Source: Streptomyces spinoverrucosus (GTDB lineage: Bacteria > Actinomycetota > Actinomycetes > Streptomycetales > Streptomycetaceae). Taken from it: a DNA stretch of 64,000 bases. The notes below the pieces were generated by a model that did not search any database, was not told the DNA's origin, and saw only the letters and a program-made list of their open reading frames with translations. Positions within the stretch are counted from its first letter, which is position 1, and each line of letters begins with the position of its first letter. Location of the stretch: contig NZ_JADPZX010000001.1 of NCBI RefSeq assembly GCF_015712165.1, positions 3,162,001-3,226,000 on the forward strand, written 5' to 3'. Both the position numbers and the translations under genes were made by a program. Below are positions 53,481 to 62,187 of this stretch, one piece after another.

Positions 53481-53939
53481 GTGGAGCACTTCAACAGCGC
53501 CCCCGCCGAGGCCGTGCGGCACCTGCTGCTGAGCTGCCTGCACAGCCTCCGCTGGGCCAGGCGGGTCGCCGACCACCGCCCGTACCCGGACGCGGACGCC
53601 CTGATGGCGGCGGTGGACGAGGCGGCGTACGACCTGACGACGGCGGACCTGGCGGAGGCACTGGCGGCGGAGTCCCTGCCCGCGCTCCCGGCGGACACCT
53701 ACTCCGCCGCCCATACGGCACTGAGCGCGGCACAGGCGGCGTACGAATCCCGCTTCGGACACGCGTTCGTCATCTGCGTGGACGACGCACCCCCGGACGA
53801 GATCCTCGACTGCCTCCTGGCAGCCATCCGGTCACGATTGACAAACGATCCAGAAGAGGAACGGACCATAGCGGCAGAAGAACTCCGCCGACTGGCAAAG
53901 GGGCGGCTGGCGAACGCCTTGAGGGGCGCGGGGCTGTAA
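53481..53939 (+). CDS. uraD: OHCU decarboxylase (urate degradation)
   Basis: A 152-aa protein of the UraD family, which converts 2-oxo-4-hydroxy-4-carboxy-5-ureidoimidazoline to S-allantoin. It starts EHFNSAPAEAVRHLLLSCLHS, and the C-terminal signature is AYESRFGHAFVICV followed by ILDCLLAAIRSRLTNDPEEE and EELRRLAKGRLANAL. The typical HxxGxxP-like segment is not obvious (DHRPYPDADAL), which slightly weakens the call. Urate oxidase and transthyretin-like hydrolase are not next to it. GTG 53481 starts the frame. Confidence 0.8.
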   Translation: MEHFNSAPAEAVRHLLLSCLHSLRWARRVADHRPYPDADALMAAVDEAAYDLTTADLAEALAAESLPALPADTYSAAHTALSAAQAAYESRFGHAFVICVDDAPPDEILDCLLAAIRSRLTNDPEEERTIAAEELRRLAKGRLANALRGAGL

Positions 53940-54178
53940 CGATTCGCGGCTCCGCCGCGTGGGCGCGACCAGCCACAATGCACCCGCACCCGGCACATAA
54001 CAGCGCACCCCACCCCGAATAGCCCGTTCGACTGCCAGTTTGATCACATCCCCAGGCCCCCCGTAAGCGCCGCAGGCAACCGTCGCTACGATGCTGGGGG
54101 CCGGTGGACCGTACCCGGCCGGGCCCGTCCGACGCCGAAGCCGGCAGGCCCCAGTCCCCGCTCCCGGAGGGTTCTTCC

Positions 54179-54559
54179 GTGCCGGCTGGAACGCTGTACC
54201 GCGGCCGGGAAGGAATGTGGTCCTGGGTGGCTCACCGAGTCACCGGCGTCCTCATCTTCTTCTTCCTGTTCGTACACGTGCTGGACACCGCACTCGTCCG
54301 TGTCTCCCCCGAGGCCTACGACGAGGTCGTTGCCACCTACAAGACGCCGCTCGTCGCCGTGCTGGAGTACGGCCTCGTCGCCGCGATCCTCTTCCACGCG
54401 CTCAACGGCCTGCGCGTCATCGCCGTCGACTTCTGGTCGAAGGGCGCGCGCTACCAGAAGCAGATGCTCTGGACCGTCATGGCCGTCTGGGTCGTGCTGA
54501 TGCTCGGGGCGATCTACCCCGTCCTCGGCCACGCCGCTCGTGAAGTCTTCGGGAGCTGA
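54179..54559 (+). CDS. sdhC: Succinate dehydrogenase cytochrome b subunit
   Basis: A 126-aa membrane subunit with three helices (about 22-42, 64-84, 98-118). GREGMWSWVAHRVTGVLIFFFL holds the S-x-x-HR-x-T-G-type quinone/heme signature and VLDTALVRVSP follows. The GTG at 54179 has GGAGG 8 nt upstream; the longer frame from 54104 has no helix. With SdhD it anchors complex II and binds heme and quinone. First gene of sdhCDAB, 5 bp before sdhD. Confidence 0.95.
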   Translation: MPAGTLYRGREGMWSWVAHRVTGVLIFFFLFVHVLDTALVRVSPEAYDEVVATYKTPLVAVLEYGLVAAILFHALNGLRVIAVDFWSKGARYQKQMLWTVMAVWVVLMLGAIYPVLGHAAREVFGS

Positions 54560-54564
54560 CGCGC

Positions 54565-55047
54565 ATGTCCACGACTGACACCACCGCTTCCGGTATCGGC
54601 CCCGTCGAGGGCGCCTCCGTCTACACGGTCGACAACCCGGCGCCGCTCATCGAGCCGCCGCGCCAGCGCACCAAGAAGACCCCGCGGACCACCCGCGGCA
54701 ACTTCGAGATGGCCGCCTGGCTGTTCATGCGGCTGTCCGGCATCGTGCTGGTCGTCCTGGTCATCGGCCACCTGCTGATCCAGCTCGTGCTGGACGGCGG
54801 CGTGTCGAAGATCGGCTTCGCCTTCGTGGCGGGCCGCTGGGCGAGCCCGTTCTGGCAGGTCTGGGACCTGCTGATGCTGTGGCTGGCGATGCTGCACGGC
54901 GCCAACGGCCTGCGCACGATCATCAACGACTACGCGGAGCGCGCGAACACGCGCCTGTGGCTGAAGGGCCTGCTGTACACCGCCACGGTGTTCACCATCC
55001 TGCTGGGCACGCTGGTGATCTTCACCTTCGACCCGAACATCCGCTAG
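54565..55047 (+). CDS. sdhD: Succinate dehydrogenase hydrophobic membrane anchor
   Basis: A 160-aa subunit with a 50-residue polar start (IEPPRQRTKKTPRTTRGNF), then three membrane helices. MAAWLFMRLSGIVLVVLVIGHLLIQL carries the heme-ligand His region, and AMLHGANGLRTIINDYAER is the conserved cytosolic loop. It pairs with SdhC in complex II. ATG 54565 follows the sdhC stop directly; 23 bp separate it from sdhA. Confidence 0.94.
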   Translation: MSTTDTTASGIGPVEGASVYTVDNPAPLIEPPRQRTKKTPRTTRGNFEMAAWLFMRLSGIVLVVLVIGHLLIQLVLDGGVSKIGFAFVAGRWASPFWQVWDLLMLWLAMLHGANGLRTIINDYAERANTRLWLKGLLYTATVFTILLGTLVIFTFDPNIR

Positions 55048-55070
55048 GCACGGGGCTGAGGTAACCGACC

Positions 55071-56825
55071 ATGAAGATCCACAAGTACGACACCGTCATC
55101 GTCGGCGCCGGTGGCGCGGGCATGCGCGCGGCCATCGAGTCGACGAAGCGCAGCCGCACCGCCGTGCTGACCAAGCTCTACCCCACCCGCTCCCACACGG
55201 GCGCCGCGCAGGGCGGTATGGCCGCCGCGCTGGCCAACGTGGAGGAGGACAACTGGGAGTGGCACACCTTCGACACGGTCAAGGGCGGTGACTACCTGGT
55301 CGACCAGGACGCCGCCGAGATCCTGGCGAAGGAGGCCATCGACTCGGTCCTCGACCTGGAGAAGATGGGCCTGCCGTTCAACCGCACCCCGAACGGCACG
55401 ATCGACCAGCGCCGCTTCGGTGGGCATTCGAGGAACCACGGCGAGGCCCCGGTCCGCCGCTCCTGCTACGCGGCCGACCGCACCGGCCACATGATCCTCC
55501 AGACGCTGTACCAGAACTGCGTCAAGGAGGGCGTGGAGTTCTTCAACGAGTTCTACGTCCTGGACCAGCTGATCACCGAGGTCGACGGCATCAAGCACTC
55601 GGCCGGTGTCGTGGCGTACGAGCTGGCGACCGGCGAGATCCACGTCTTCCAGGCGAAGTCCGTGATCTACGCGTCCGGCGGCACCGGCAAGTTCTTCAAG
55701 GTGACGTCGAACGCGCACACGCTGACCGGTGACGGCCAGGCCGCCGTGTACCGCCGGGGCCTGCCGCTGGAGGACATGGAGTTCTTCCAGTTCCACCCGA
55801 CCGGCATCTGGCGCATGGGCATCCTGCTGACGGAGGGCGCCCGCGGTGAGGGCGGCATTCTCCGCAACAAGGACGGCGAGCGCTTCATGGAGAAGTACGC
55901 GCCGGTGATGAAGGACCTGGCGTCCCGTGACGTCGTGTCCCGCTCGATCTACACCGAGATCCGTGAGGGTCGCGGCTGCGGCCCCGAGGGTGACCACGTC
56001 TTCCTGGACCTCACCCACCTGCCGCCGGAGCAGCTGGACGCCAAGCTGCCGGACATCACCGAGTTCGCGCGCACCTACCTGGGCATCGAGCCGTACACGG
56101 ACCCGATCCCGATCCAGCCGACCGCGCACTACGCGATGGGCGGCATCCCGACCAACGTCGAGGGTGAGGTCCTGGCGGACAACACCACCGTCGTCCCGGG
56201 TCTGTACGCCGCCGGCGAGGTCGCCTGCGTGTCCGTGCACGGCGCCAACCGCCTCGGCACCAACTCGCTGCTGGACATCAACGTGTTCGGCAAGCGGGCC
56301 GGCATCGCGGCGGCGGAGTACTCGCAGAAGGCGGACTTCGTCGAGCTGCCGGACAACCCGGAGTCCCTCGTCGTCGAGCAGATCGAGCGGCTGCGCACGT
56401 CGACGGGGAACGAGCGGGTGGCGACCCTGCGGCGTGAGCTGCAGGAGACCATGGACGCGAACGTCATGGTGTTCCGCACCGAGCAGACGATCAAGACGGC
56501 CGTCGAGAAGATCGCCGAGCTGCGCGAGCGGTACAAGAACGTGGCGATCCAGGACAAGGGCAAGCGGTTCAACACGGACTTGCTGGAGGCCATCGAGCTG
56601 GGCAACCTGCTCGACCTGGCCGAGGTCATGGCGGTCTCCGCGCTGGCCCGCAAGGAGTCCCGCGGCGGTCACTACCGCGAGGACTACCCCAACCGCGACG
56701 ACGTCAACTTCATGCGCCACACCATGGCGTACCGCGAGGTCGGTGCCGACGGGTCCGAAACCGTCCGTCTCGACTACAAGCCGGTCGTCCAGACCCGCTA
56801 CCAGCCGATGGAGCGTAAGTACTGA
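55071..56825 (+). CDS. sdhA: Succinate dehydrogenase flavoprotein subunit
   Basis: The 584-aa catalytic subunit. [16 protein letters not shown] binds FAD ADP, and [16 protein letters not shown] near residue 42 has the His that covalently links [31 protein letters not shown] and the [14 protein letters not shown] segment are the dicarboxylate site, and [21 protein letters not shown] is the conserved C-terminal FAD loop. It oxidises succinate to fumarate and passes electrons to SdhB. Stop overlaps the sdhB ATG (TGATG). Confidence 0.97.
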   Translation: MKIHKYDTVIVGAGGAGMRAAIESTKRSRTAVLTKLYPTRSHTGAAQGGMAAALANVEEDNWEWHTFDTVKGGDYLVDQDAAEILAKEAIDSVLDLEKMGLPFNRTPNGTIDQRRFGGHSRNHGEAPVRRSCYAADRTGHMILQTLYQNCVKEGVEFFNEFYVLDQLITEVDGIKHSAGVVAYELATGEIHVFQAKSVIYASGGTGKFFKVTSNAHTLTGDGQAAVYRRGLPLEDMEFFQFHPTGIWRMGILLTEGARGEGGILRNKDGERFMEKYAPVMKDLASRDVVSRSIYTEIREGRGCGPEGDHVFLDLTHLPPEQLDAKLPDITEFARTYLGIEPYTDPIPIQPTAHYAMGGIPTNVEGEVLADNTTVVPGLYAAGEVACVSVHGANRLGTNSLLDINVFGKRAGIAAAEYSQKADFVELPDNPESLVVEQIERLRTSTGNERVATLRRELQETMDANVMVFRTEQTIKTAVEKIAELRERYKNVAIQDKGKRFNTDLLEAIELGNLLDLAEVMAVSALARKESRGGHYREDYPNRDDVNFMRHTMAYREVGADGSETVRLDYKPVVQTRYQPMERKY

Positions 56826-57586
56826 TGGCTACCCCCGTTCTGGACAAGGTCGAAGCGGACTCCGCCGCCTCGCCTTACATCACCGTCACCTTCCGGATCC
56901 GCCGGTTCAACCCGGAGGTCTCGGCGGACGCGACCTGGGAAGACTTCCAGCTGGAGATCGACCCCAAGGAGCGTGTCCTCGACGGTCTGCACAAGATCAA
57001 GTGGGATCTGGACGGCACCCTGACGTTCCGTCGCTCCTGCGCGCACGGCATCTGCGGCTCGGACGCCATGCGGATCAACGGCAAGAACCGCCTTGCCTGC
57101 AAGACCCTGATCAAGGACATCAACCCCGAGAAGCCGATCACGGTCGAGCCCATCAAGGGCCTGACGGTCCTGAAGGACCTGGTCGTGGACATGGAGCCGT
57201 TCTTCCAGGCGTACCGGGACGTGATGCCCTTCCTGATCACGAAGGACACCAACGAGCCGACGCGTGAGCGGCTGCAGTCCGCCGAGGACCGCGAGCGCTT
57301 CGACGACACGACGAAGTGCATCCTGTGCGCGGCCTGCACCTCCTCGTGCCCGGTGTTCTGGAACGACGGCCAGTACTTCGGCCCGGCCGCGATCGTCAAC
57401 GCCCACCGGTTCATCTTCGACTCGCGTGACGAGGCCGGTGAGCAGCGCCTGGAGATCCTCAACGACCGTGACGGCGTGTGGCGCTGCCGCACGACGTTCA
57501 ACTGCACGGACGCCTGCCCGCGCGGCATCGAGGTCACCAAGGCGATCGCCGAGGTGAAGAAGGCGCTGATCACGCGCCGCTTCTGA
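56825..57586 (+). CDS. sdhB: Succinate dehydrogenase iron-sulfur subunit
   Basis: A 253-aa protein that carries electrons from SdhA to quinone. The [2Fe-2S] ligands are in RRSCAHGICGSDAM and RLACKTL (about residues 64-86); the [4Fe-4S]/[3Fe-4S] ligands are CILCAACTSSCP near 164 and CTDACPRGIE near 220. Translationally coupled to sdhA. Last gene of the operon, followed by a strong terminator. Confidence 0.97.
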   Translation: MATPVLDKVEADSAASPYITVTFRIRRFNPEVSADATWEDFQLEIDPKERVLDGLHKIKWDLDGTLTFRRSCAHGICGSDAMRINGKNRLACKTLIKDINPEKPITVEPIKGLTVLKDLVVDMEPFFQAYRDVMPFLITKDTNEPTRERLQSAEDRERFDDTTKCILCAACTSSCPVFWNDGQYFGPAAIVNAHRFIFDSRDEAGEQRLEILNDRDGVWRCRTTFNCTDACPRGIEVTKAIAEVKKALITRRF

Positions 57587-57606
57587 CGTTCCGTTCCGCT
57601 GCCTCA

Positions 57607-57643
57607 CCGAGGGCCTCGCTCCGTTCCGGAGCGGGGCCCTCGG
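57607..57643 (+). terminator. Terminator of the sdhCDAB operon
   Basis: A 17-bp stem with one G-T pair (57607-57623 with 57627-57643) and TTC loop, 20 bp after the sdhB stop. Confidence 0.85.
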
Positions 57644-57766
57644 CCATGCGTGCGAAACGTCCCGACCGGCCACGGCCGGCACGGTCCTCGCCCCAACGAG
57701 TGATGACGTGGTCGCGGTGCCGTCGGGTGCCCGTCGTATCTCCGGGTCGCTGCCTAGCCTGACGGT

Positions 57767-58186
57767 ATGCCAGATGACCAGTCGTACGAGCTGCTCGGGT
57801 TCGACAACGTGGTTCTGCCGGTCGGGGACCTCGGTGAGGCCGTGGGTTTCTATGAGCGGGCCGGGTTTGTCGTGGGGTTCCGGTTCGACGAGGCCGGGAT
57901 CGCGTTGTTGCAGGTCGGGGACGAGACGCCCGGGATTCTGCTGCGGCAGGAGGACGAGTTCGGGCACCGGCCGCCGCCGTGGCCCTCCGCGCGGGTCTGG
58001 CTGGAGGTGCCGGACGCGCGGGTGGCGGCCCGTGCGCTGGCCGCGGCCGGTATCACGCCGCTGGACGAGCCGATCCCGGTGGCCACCGGGTGGGCGGTCG
58101 AGGTCGCGGATCCGTGGGGGAACGTCCTGGGCTTCACGGACTACGGCAAGCGGCCGGAGTTGGGGCGATCGCTCGATCTCGCGTGA
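57767..58186 (+). CDS. VOC-family (glyoxalase/bleomycin-resistance-fold) protein
   Basis: A 139-aa protein with the paired beta-alpha-beta-beta-beta VOC modules: FDNVVLPVGDLGEAVGFYERAGFVVGFRF and GIALLQVGDETPGILL, then a second module ending WAVEVADPWGNVLGFTDYG, where the late Glu often binds metal but is here Phe-Thr-Asp. Likely a small-molecule binding or metal enzyme of unknown substrate. ATG 57767, preceded by a GTATGC context and weak ribosome binding site. No operon with the CHAT gene is needed, as 98 bp separate them. Confidence 0.82.
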   Translation: MPDDQSYELLGFDNVVLPVGDLGEAVGFYERAGFVVGFRFDEAGIALLQVGDETPGILLRQEDEFGHRPPPWPSARVWLEVPDARVAARALAAAGITPLDEPIPVATGWAVEVADPWGNVLGFTDYGKRPELGRSLDLA

Positions 58187-58284
58187 AAGCGGTGCGGATG
58201 CTGCTGTCGAGGCGGCATGGTGGGGGCGTTACGCGGGGAAGTGCGCTGTGCGGTTGACGACCGGCACGGCCTTGGGGGGATGCG

Positions 58285-61035
58285 GTGGACGTCGATTTCC
58301 GGATAGAGGTCGGCCCGGGCGGGGCGGACGGCTACCCCGTGACGTTCCGGACGACGGACGGCGAGGAGGCGGCGGACGTACTGCGCCTGCCGCCGCCCCG
58401 TGAACTGGAGGCACTGGCGGAACGCGTACCCGACGCGGTGGTCGCGTCCTCGGCCCGCGTGCGCCGCGCCGCCGTGGGCAGCGAGGCTCCCGTCCGGGAG
58501 CTGGGCCGGATGCTGTTCGACGCCCTGCTGGGCGGGGCCGGTGCGGCGTTGCTGCTGGCGGCACGCAACCGGGCGGCCCAGCGGGGCGGCCAGGTCCGCA
58601 TGGTGCTCCGCGTCCAGCCGCCCGAACTGGCCCGCCTGCCCTGGGAGTTCCTCTACGACACCGCCGAGGACACCTATGTCTGCCTGGAGGTGCCGCTGGT
58701 GCGGCACCCGCAGGTGGCCCGGCCGGTCGAGCCGCTGGTGGTGACGCCGCCGCTGCGGATCCTCGGCATGGTCGCACGCCCCGAGGACCAGGAGCCGCTG
58801 GCCGTACGGGCGGAGCAGCAGCGGCTGCGCGACGCCCTGTCCGACCTGCTGGCGGAGGGGCGGGTCGAGCTGGGCTGGGTGGGCGGACAGACCTGGCGCG
58901 ACCTGCGCAACGCGGTCCGCCGCGACGCGCGGTCTGCGGTGCGCGGCGCCACGAGTTCCGCCGGGAGCCGCACCGAATGGCACATCCTGCACTTCATCGG
59001 GCACGGCGGGTACGACTCCGTCGCCCAGGAGGGCACGCTGGCGCTGGCCGGCGAGCACGGCGAGACGTACCCGCTGGGTGCCGGTCAGCTGGCGATGCTG
59101 CTCGCCGGGCACCCCTCGCTGCGGCTGGCGGTGCTCAACGCCTGTGAGACCGGGCGCGCGGACGGGCTCAACCCGTTCTCCAGCGTGGCCGGGGCCCTGA
59201 TGCGCAAGGGCCTGCCGGCCGTCCTCGCCATGCAGTACGAGGTGAGCGAGGACGCCGCACTGGAGTGCGCACACGCGTTCTACGACTCCCTGGCCCGGCA
59301 ACTCCCCATCGACGTGGCGGTCATGGAGGCCCGCCAGGCCATGACGCTGGCCCGCCCCGGCACCCTGGAGTGGGGCACGCCGGTGCTGTACCTGCGTTCC
59401 CTCGACGGTGGCGGCCACCTCTTCGACTTCGCCGGTACGGCGGACCCGGCACCGCCGGAGCCGAGACCGGTGCCCGGTCCGGCCGGTGCGGAGCCGAAGG
59501 AGGGAGAGGAGATCAGCCTGGAGGAGCTGTACGCCGAAGGGCTGGCCGCCCTGTACACGGATCGGTGGCGGGAGGCCGTCGAGGCGTTCCGCGCCGTCCT
59601 CGCCCGCGACTCCGACTACCGCGACTGCCGGGCCAAGCTCGCCCAGGCCCGCCACGGCCAGCGCCTCGCCTCGCTGTACGCCGCCGCGACCGCGGCCGCC
59701 GCCGCCCGCGACTGGGACCAGGCGGTCGACCACCTCGAAGCGATCGCCGCCGTCGAACCCGGGTACGGCGACTCCGCCGCGCTGCTGGAACAGGCCCGTG
59801 CCGAGCGCGATCGGGCGCGGCTGCGGGCCGAGATCGTCACCCTGCACCGCTCCGGCCGCTGGCAGGCGGTCCTGGCCGTCGCCGAACGCCTGCGGCACCC
59901 GGCCGTCCCCGATCCCGAGGTGGCGGCCATGGCCGACGCGGCCCGGGAGGCCCTGGCGGCGGCCGACCGCGCCCAGACCCTCGCCGCGCGTTATCGCGAG
60001 GCGCTGGACCACATGGACGGCGGGCAGTGGCGGGAGGCGCTGGGGGCGCTGCGGGCGGTTCGCGCGCTGGACGCCGAGTACCGGGACACCGGGCGGCTGC
60101 TCGCGAAGGTGCGCGAAGAGGTGCGCGGCACTGGCGTCCGGCCCCTCGCCGCCGCCCCGTTGCCCGTCGTCACCGCGCCCCACACGGTTTTCGCGGTGGC
60201 CTTCGGTCCGGACGGCAGCCGACTCGCCCTCGGGACCGGCCGACGGGTCGCGATGATCGCGGACGACCAGGGCAATGTGCTGCACACCCTGCGGCACGGC
60301 GGCATCGTCGCCGGCGTCTGGGGCGTCGACTTCAGCTCCGACGGAACACGCCTGGCCACGGGCAGCGGCGATCTGACGGCCCGGACCTGGGACGTGGAAA
60401 CCGGCGCCGAGGTGTCCTCGCACTACACGGGTCACACCGTGCACGCCGTGTCGTTCAGCCCGGACGGCCATCGCCTGGCCTGCTGCGATCTGGGCGGCAA
60501 CATACGGATGCTGGACATCGGCAACGGCACGGAGCTGTGGCGGCTCTCCGATCAGCACCAGGGCAGCGCGAGAAGCGCGGTGTTCGACCCGCTGGGCGGC
60601 CGTGTCGCCACCGTCGGCAACAACGACCTCGCACGGATCTGGAACGCCGAGACCGGTGCCGAGCTCATGAACGTCACCCACCCCAGAAGCATGCTCCAGG
60701 TGAGGTTCAGCCCTGACGGCGGCCGCCTCGCCACCGCGAGCGACTCCCACACCGCGCGGGTCTGGGACGCGGAGACCGGAGCACAGCTGCTGGAGGTCGG
60801 CCACGCCGGTCAGGTGAACGCCGTGAGCTTCAGCCCCGACGGCGCCCTTCTGGCCACCGGCAGCCACGACAGGACCGCACGGGTCTGGAACGCCCACACC
60901 GGCGACCAACTGCTGGTCATCAACCACGGCGACCGGGTGCGGGACGTCGTCTTCGCCCCCGACGGCGAACGCCTGGCCACCGCGAGCGGGAAGCAGGTCC
61001 ACCTGTGGCGACTGGAGGAGAACGACCATGACTGA
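58285..61035 (+). CDS. CHAT-TPR-WD40 caspase-like protease
   Basis: A 916-aa protein. Residues about 100-375 are a CHAT peptidase: WHILHFIGHGGYDS with His 240 and LAVLNACETGRADG with Cys 287 form the dyad, followed by PAVLAMQYEVSEDAALECAHAFYDSLA. About 395-620 is helical, TPR-like (LYTDRWREAVEAFRAVLARD; ARDWDQAVDHLEAIAAVEPG). About 630-916 is a WD40 propeller of repeated FSPDGxRLATxSxDxTARVWD units. CHAT proteases act in cell death and antiphage systems (for example TPR-CHAT in Craspase), with the propeller sensing a trigger. The gene overlaps the next small membrane-protein gene by 8 bp. The start follows a GGGGGA at about 58275. Confidence 0.87.
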   Translation: MDVDFRIEVGPGGADGYPVTFRTTDGEEAADVLRLPPPRELEALAERVPDAVVASSARVRRAAVGSEAPVRELGRMLFDALLGGAGAALLLAARNRAAQRGGQVRMVLRVQPPELARLPWEFLYDTAEDTYVCLEVPLVRHPQVARPVEPLVVTPPLRILGMVARPEDQEPLAVRAEQQRLRDALSDLLAEGRVELGWVGGQTWRDLRNAVRRDARSAVRGATSSAGSRTEWHILHFIGHGGYDSVAQEGTLALAGEHGETYPLGAGQLAMLLAGHPSLRLAVLNACETGRADGLNPFSSVAGALMRKGLPAVLAMQYEVSEDAALECAHAFYDSLARQLPIDVAVMEARQAMTLARPGTLEWGTPVLYLRSLDGGGHLFDFAGTADPAPPEPRPVPGPAGAEPKEGEEISLEELYAEGLAALYTDRWREAVEAFRAVLARDSDYRDCRAKLAQARHGQRLASLYAAATAAAAARDWDQAVDHLEAIAAVEPGYGDSAALLEQARAERDRARLRAEIVTLHRSGRWQAVLAVAERLRHPAVPDPEVAAMADAAREALAAADRAQTLAARYREALDHMDGGQWREALGALRAVRALDAEYRDTGRLLAKVREEVRGTGVRPLAAAPLPVVTAPHTVFAVAFGPDGSRLALGTGRRVAMIADDQGNVLHTLRHGGIVAGVWGVDFSSDGTRLATGSGDLTARTWDVETGAEVSSHYTGHTVHAVSFSPDGHRLACCDLGGNIRMLDIGNGTELWRLSDQHQGSARSAVFDPLGGRVATVGNNDLARIWNAETGAELMNVTHPRSMLQVRFSPDGGRLATASDSHTARVWDAETGAQLLEVGHAGQVNAVSFSPDGALLATGSHDRTARVWNAHTGDQLLVINHGDRVRDVVFAPDGERLATASGKQVHLWRLEENDHD

Positions 61036-61513
61036 ACCCACGTCCCTGCGCGCCGACATCGTCGTCGCCCATCACGTCACCCGTGAGCAGGAGCGACCGC
61101 TCACCGATGCCCTCGCCGCCCTCGGCGTCACGGCCGGCGTCCGCGAACTGCCGGTCCGGCGGGCGACCGAGCAGCTGACCTGGCTGGTCCTGATCGCCCT
61201 GCCGTTGCAGGCGTTCCTCGGCATGCTGGGCCAGAAGGCGGCGGAGGGCGCCTACGGCAGGTTCCGGGAGGCCGTTCGCGGCCTGCGCCACCGCACGGGA
61301 GGTTCCGCCGGGGTGAGCCCCCGTCCGGTGGTCCTCCAGGACCCGTCCACCGGTCTGCGCATCGTCCTGGAACACGACCTGCCCGAGGCGGCCTACCAGC
61401 AGCTGGTGACCCTGGACCTCACCCGCTACCGCCACGGCCCACTCCACTACGACCGCACCCTGACCCGCTGGCGCTCGGAACTCGACGAGGCCGATCAGCA
61501 CGGGGCCGGGTGA
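61028..61513 (+). CDS. Small membrane-segment protein coupled to the CHAT protease
   Basis: A 161-aa protein that starts inside the CHAT gene (ATG and TGA share ATGACTGA). Residues 1-45 are a mixed alpha/beta segment (ADIVVAHHVTREQERPLTDALAALGV). Residues 50-68 are hydrophobic (LTWLVLIALPLQAFLGMLG), likely one membrane helix, and 75-161 a polar C-terminal part with RPVVLQDPSTGLRIVLEHDLPEAA. No enzyme motif. Tight coupling suggests it is the partner, substrate or membrane effector of the CHAT protease; the family is unrecognised. Confidence 0.75.
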   Translation: MTEPTSLRADIVVAHHVTREQERPLTDALAALGVTAGVRELPVRRATEQLTWLVLIALPLQAFLGMLGQKAAEGAYGRFREAVRGLRHRTGGSAGVSPRPVVLQDPSTGLRIVLEHDLPEAAYQQLVTLDLTRYRHGPLHYDRTLTRWRSELDEADQHGAG

Positions 61514-61602
61514 TCACTTTCGGGTGATGTCGTCACTGGCGTGCCCCGGGAGGGCGCCTGACCGACGACGATGCTCCCGGCACCGATTCCGGGAGGTACG
61601 AG

Positions 61603-62187
61603 ATGTCGTCGGCAACCAGCGGCAAGGCGTCGCTCGCAGCCATCGCGCGGCACGTCGAGGCGAGAAAGCCCGGGTGGCGCACCGAGATCGTCCAGGGAGG
61701 GCTCATCGTGTCTCCGCTGAGAGACGGCCCTCATCTGGAGGCCGTGGCCGAGGTCATGCTGGTGTGCGCCACGGCCGGCCTGCACGGCGGCGCAAGCAGG
61801 GTGATACAGGGCATCGGCCTGTGTCTGCCGGAAGAACCGGAGGACTACGCGGTACCCGACCTCTCCGTGGTGAACGCCGACTACCGAGAACACCTGGTCC
61901 GGGGGAACTGCTACGCCTCGGACTGCTTCCGCCTGGTGGCGGATGTCGTCTCCGACGAGCTGAACTCCAAGGCTGATGCCTACGCCCTGGCGAAAATCCC
62001 CGTCTACGTCGTCGTCGACCGCGAGAACCAGGCCCTGCACGTCCTCACCGACCCCGCCGAGGACGGTTACGCGCACCATCGCGTCCACGCCCCCGGCGAG
62101 ATCGTCACCCTGCCGGACTCGATCGGCGCCAACGTCTCCCTCGACGTCCAGCGGATCCTCAAGGCCGGTCAGCCGTCGGTCAGTTGA
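61603..62187 (+). CDS. Uma2-family (DUF820) protein
   Basis: A 194-aa PD-(D/E)XK-fold protein of the same family as the one at 8684-9271. Seen: RTEIVQGGLIVSPLRDGPHLEAV, YAVPDLSVVNADYRE (PD motif), CFRLVADVVSDELNSKADAYALAKIPVYVVVD. In the E-x-S/K region the residue is ADVVSDEL: Asp replaces the usual Glu, so activity is uncertain. GGGAGG precedes the ATG. It lies 89 bp after the CHAT module on the same strand and overlaps the convergent MMPL gene by 8 bp. Confidence 0.82.
   Translation: MSSATSGKASLAAIARHVEARKPGWRTEIVQGGLIVSPLRDGPHLEAVAEVMLVCATAGLHGGASRVIQGIGLCLPEEPEDYAVPDLSVVNADYREHLVRGNCYASDCFRLVADVVSDELNSKADAYALAKIPVYVVVDRENQALHVLTDPAEDGYAHHRVHAPGEIVTLPDSIGANVSLDVQRILKAGQPSVS

Noticed and set aside
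58141..61059. A 972-codon minus-strand open frame opposite the CHAT gene
   Set aside because: No domains, wrong codon-position bias; the plus strand shows CHAT, TPR and WD40 motifs.
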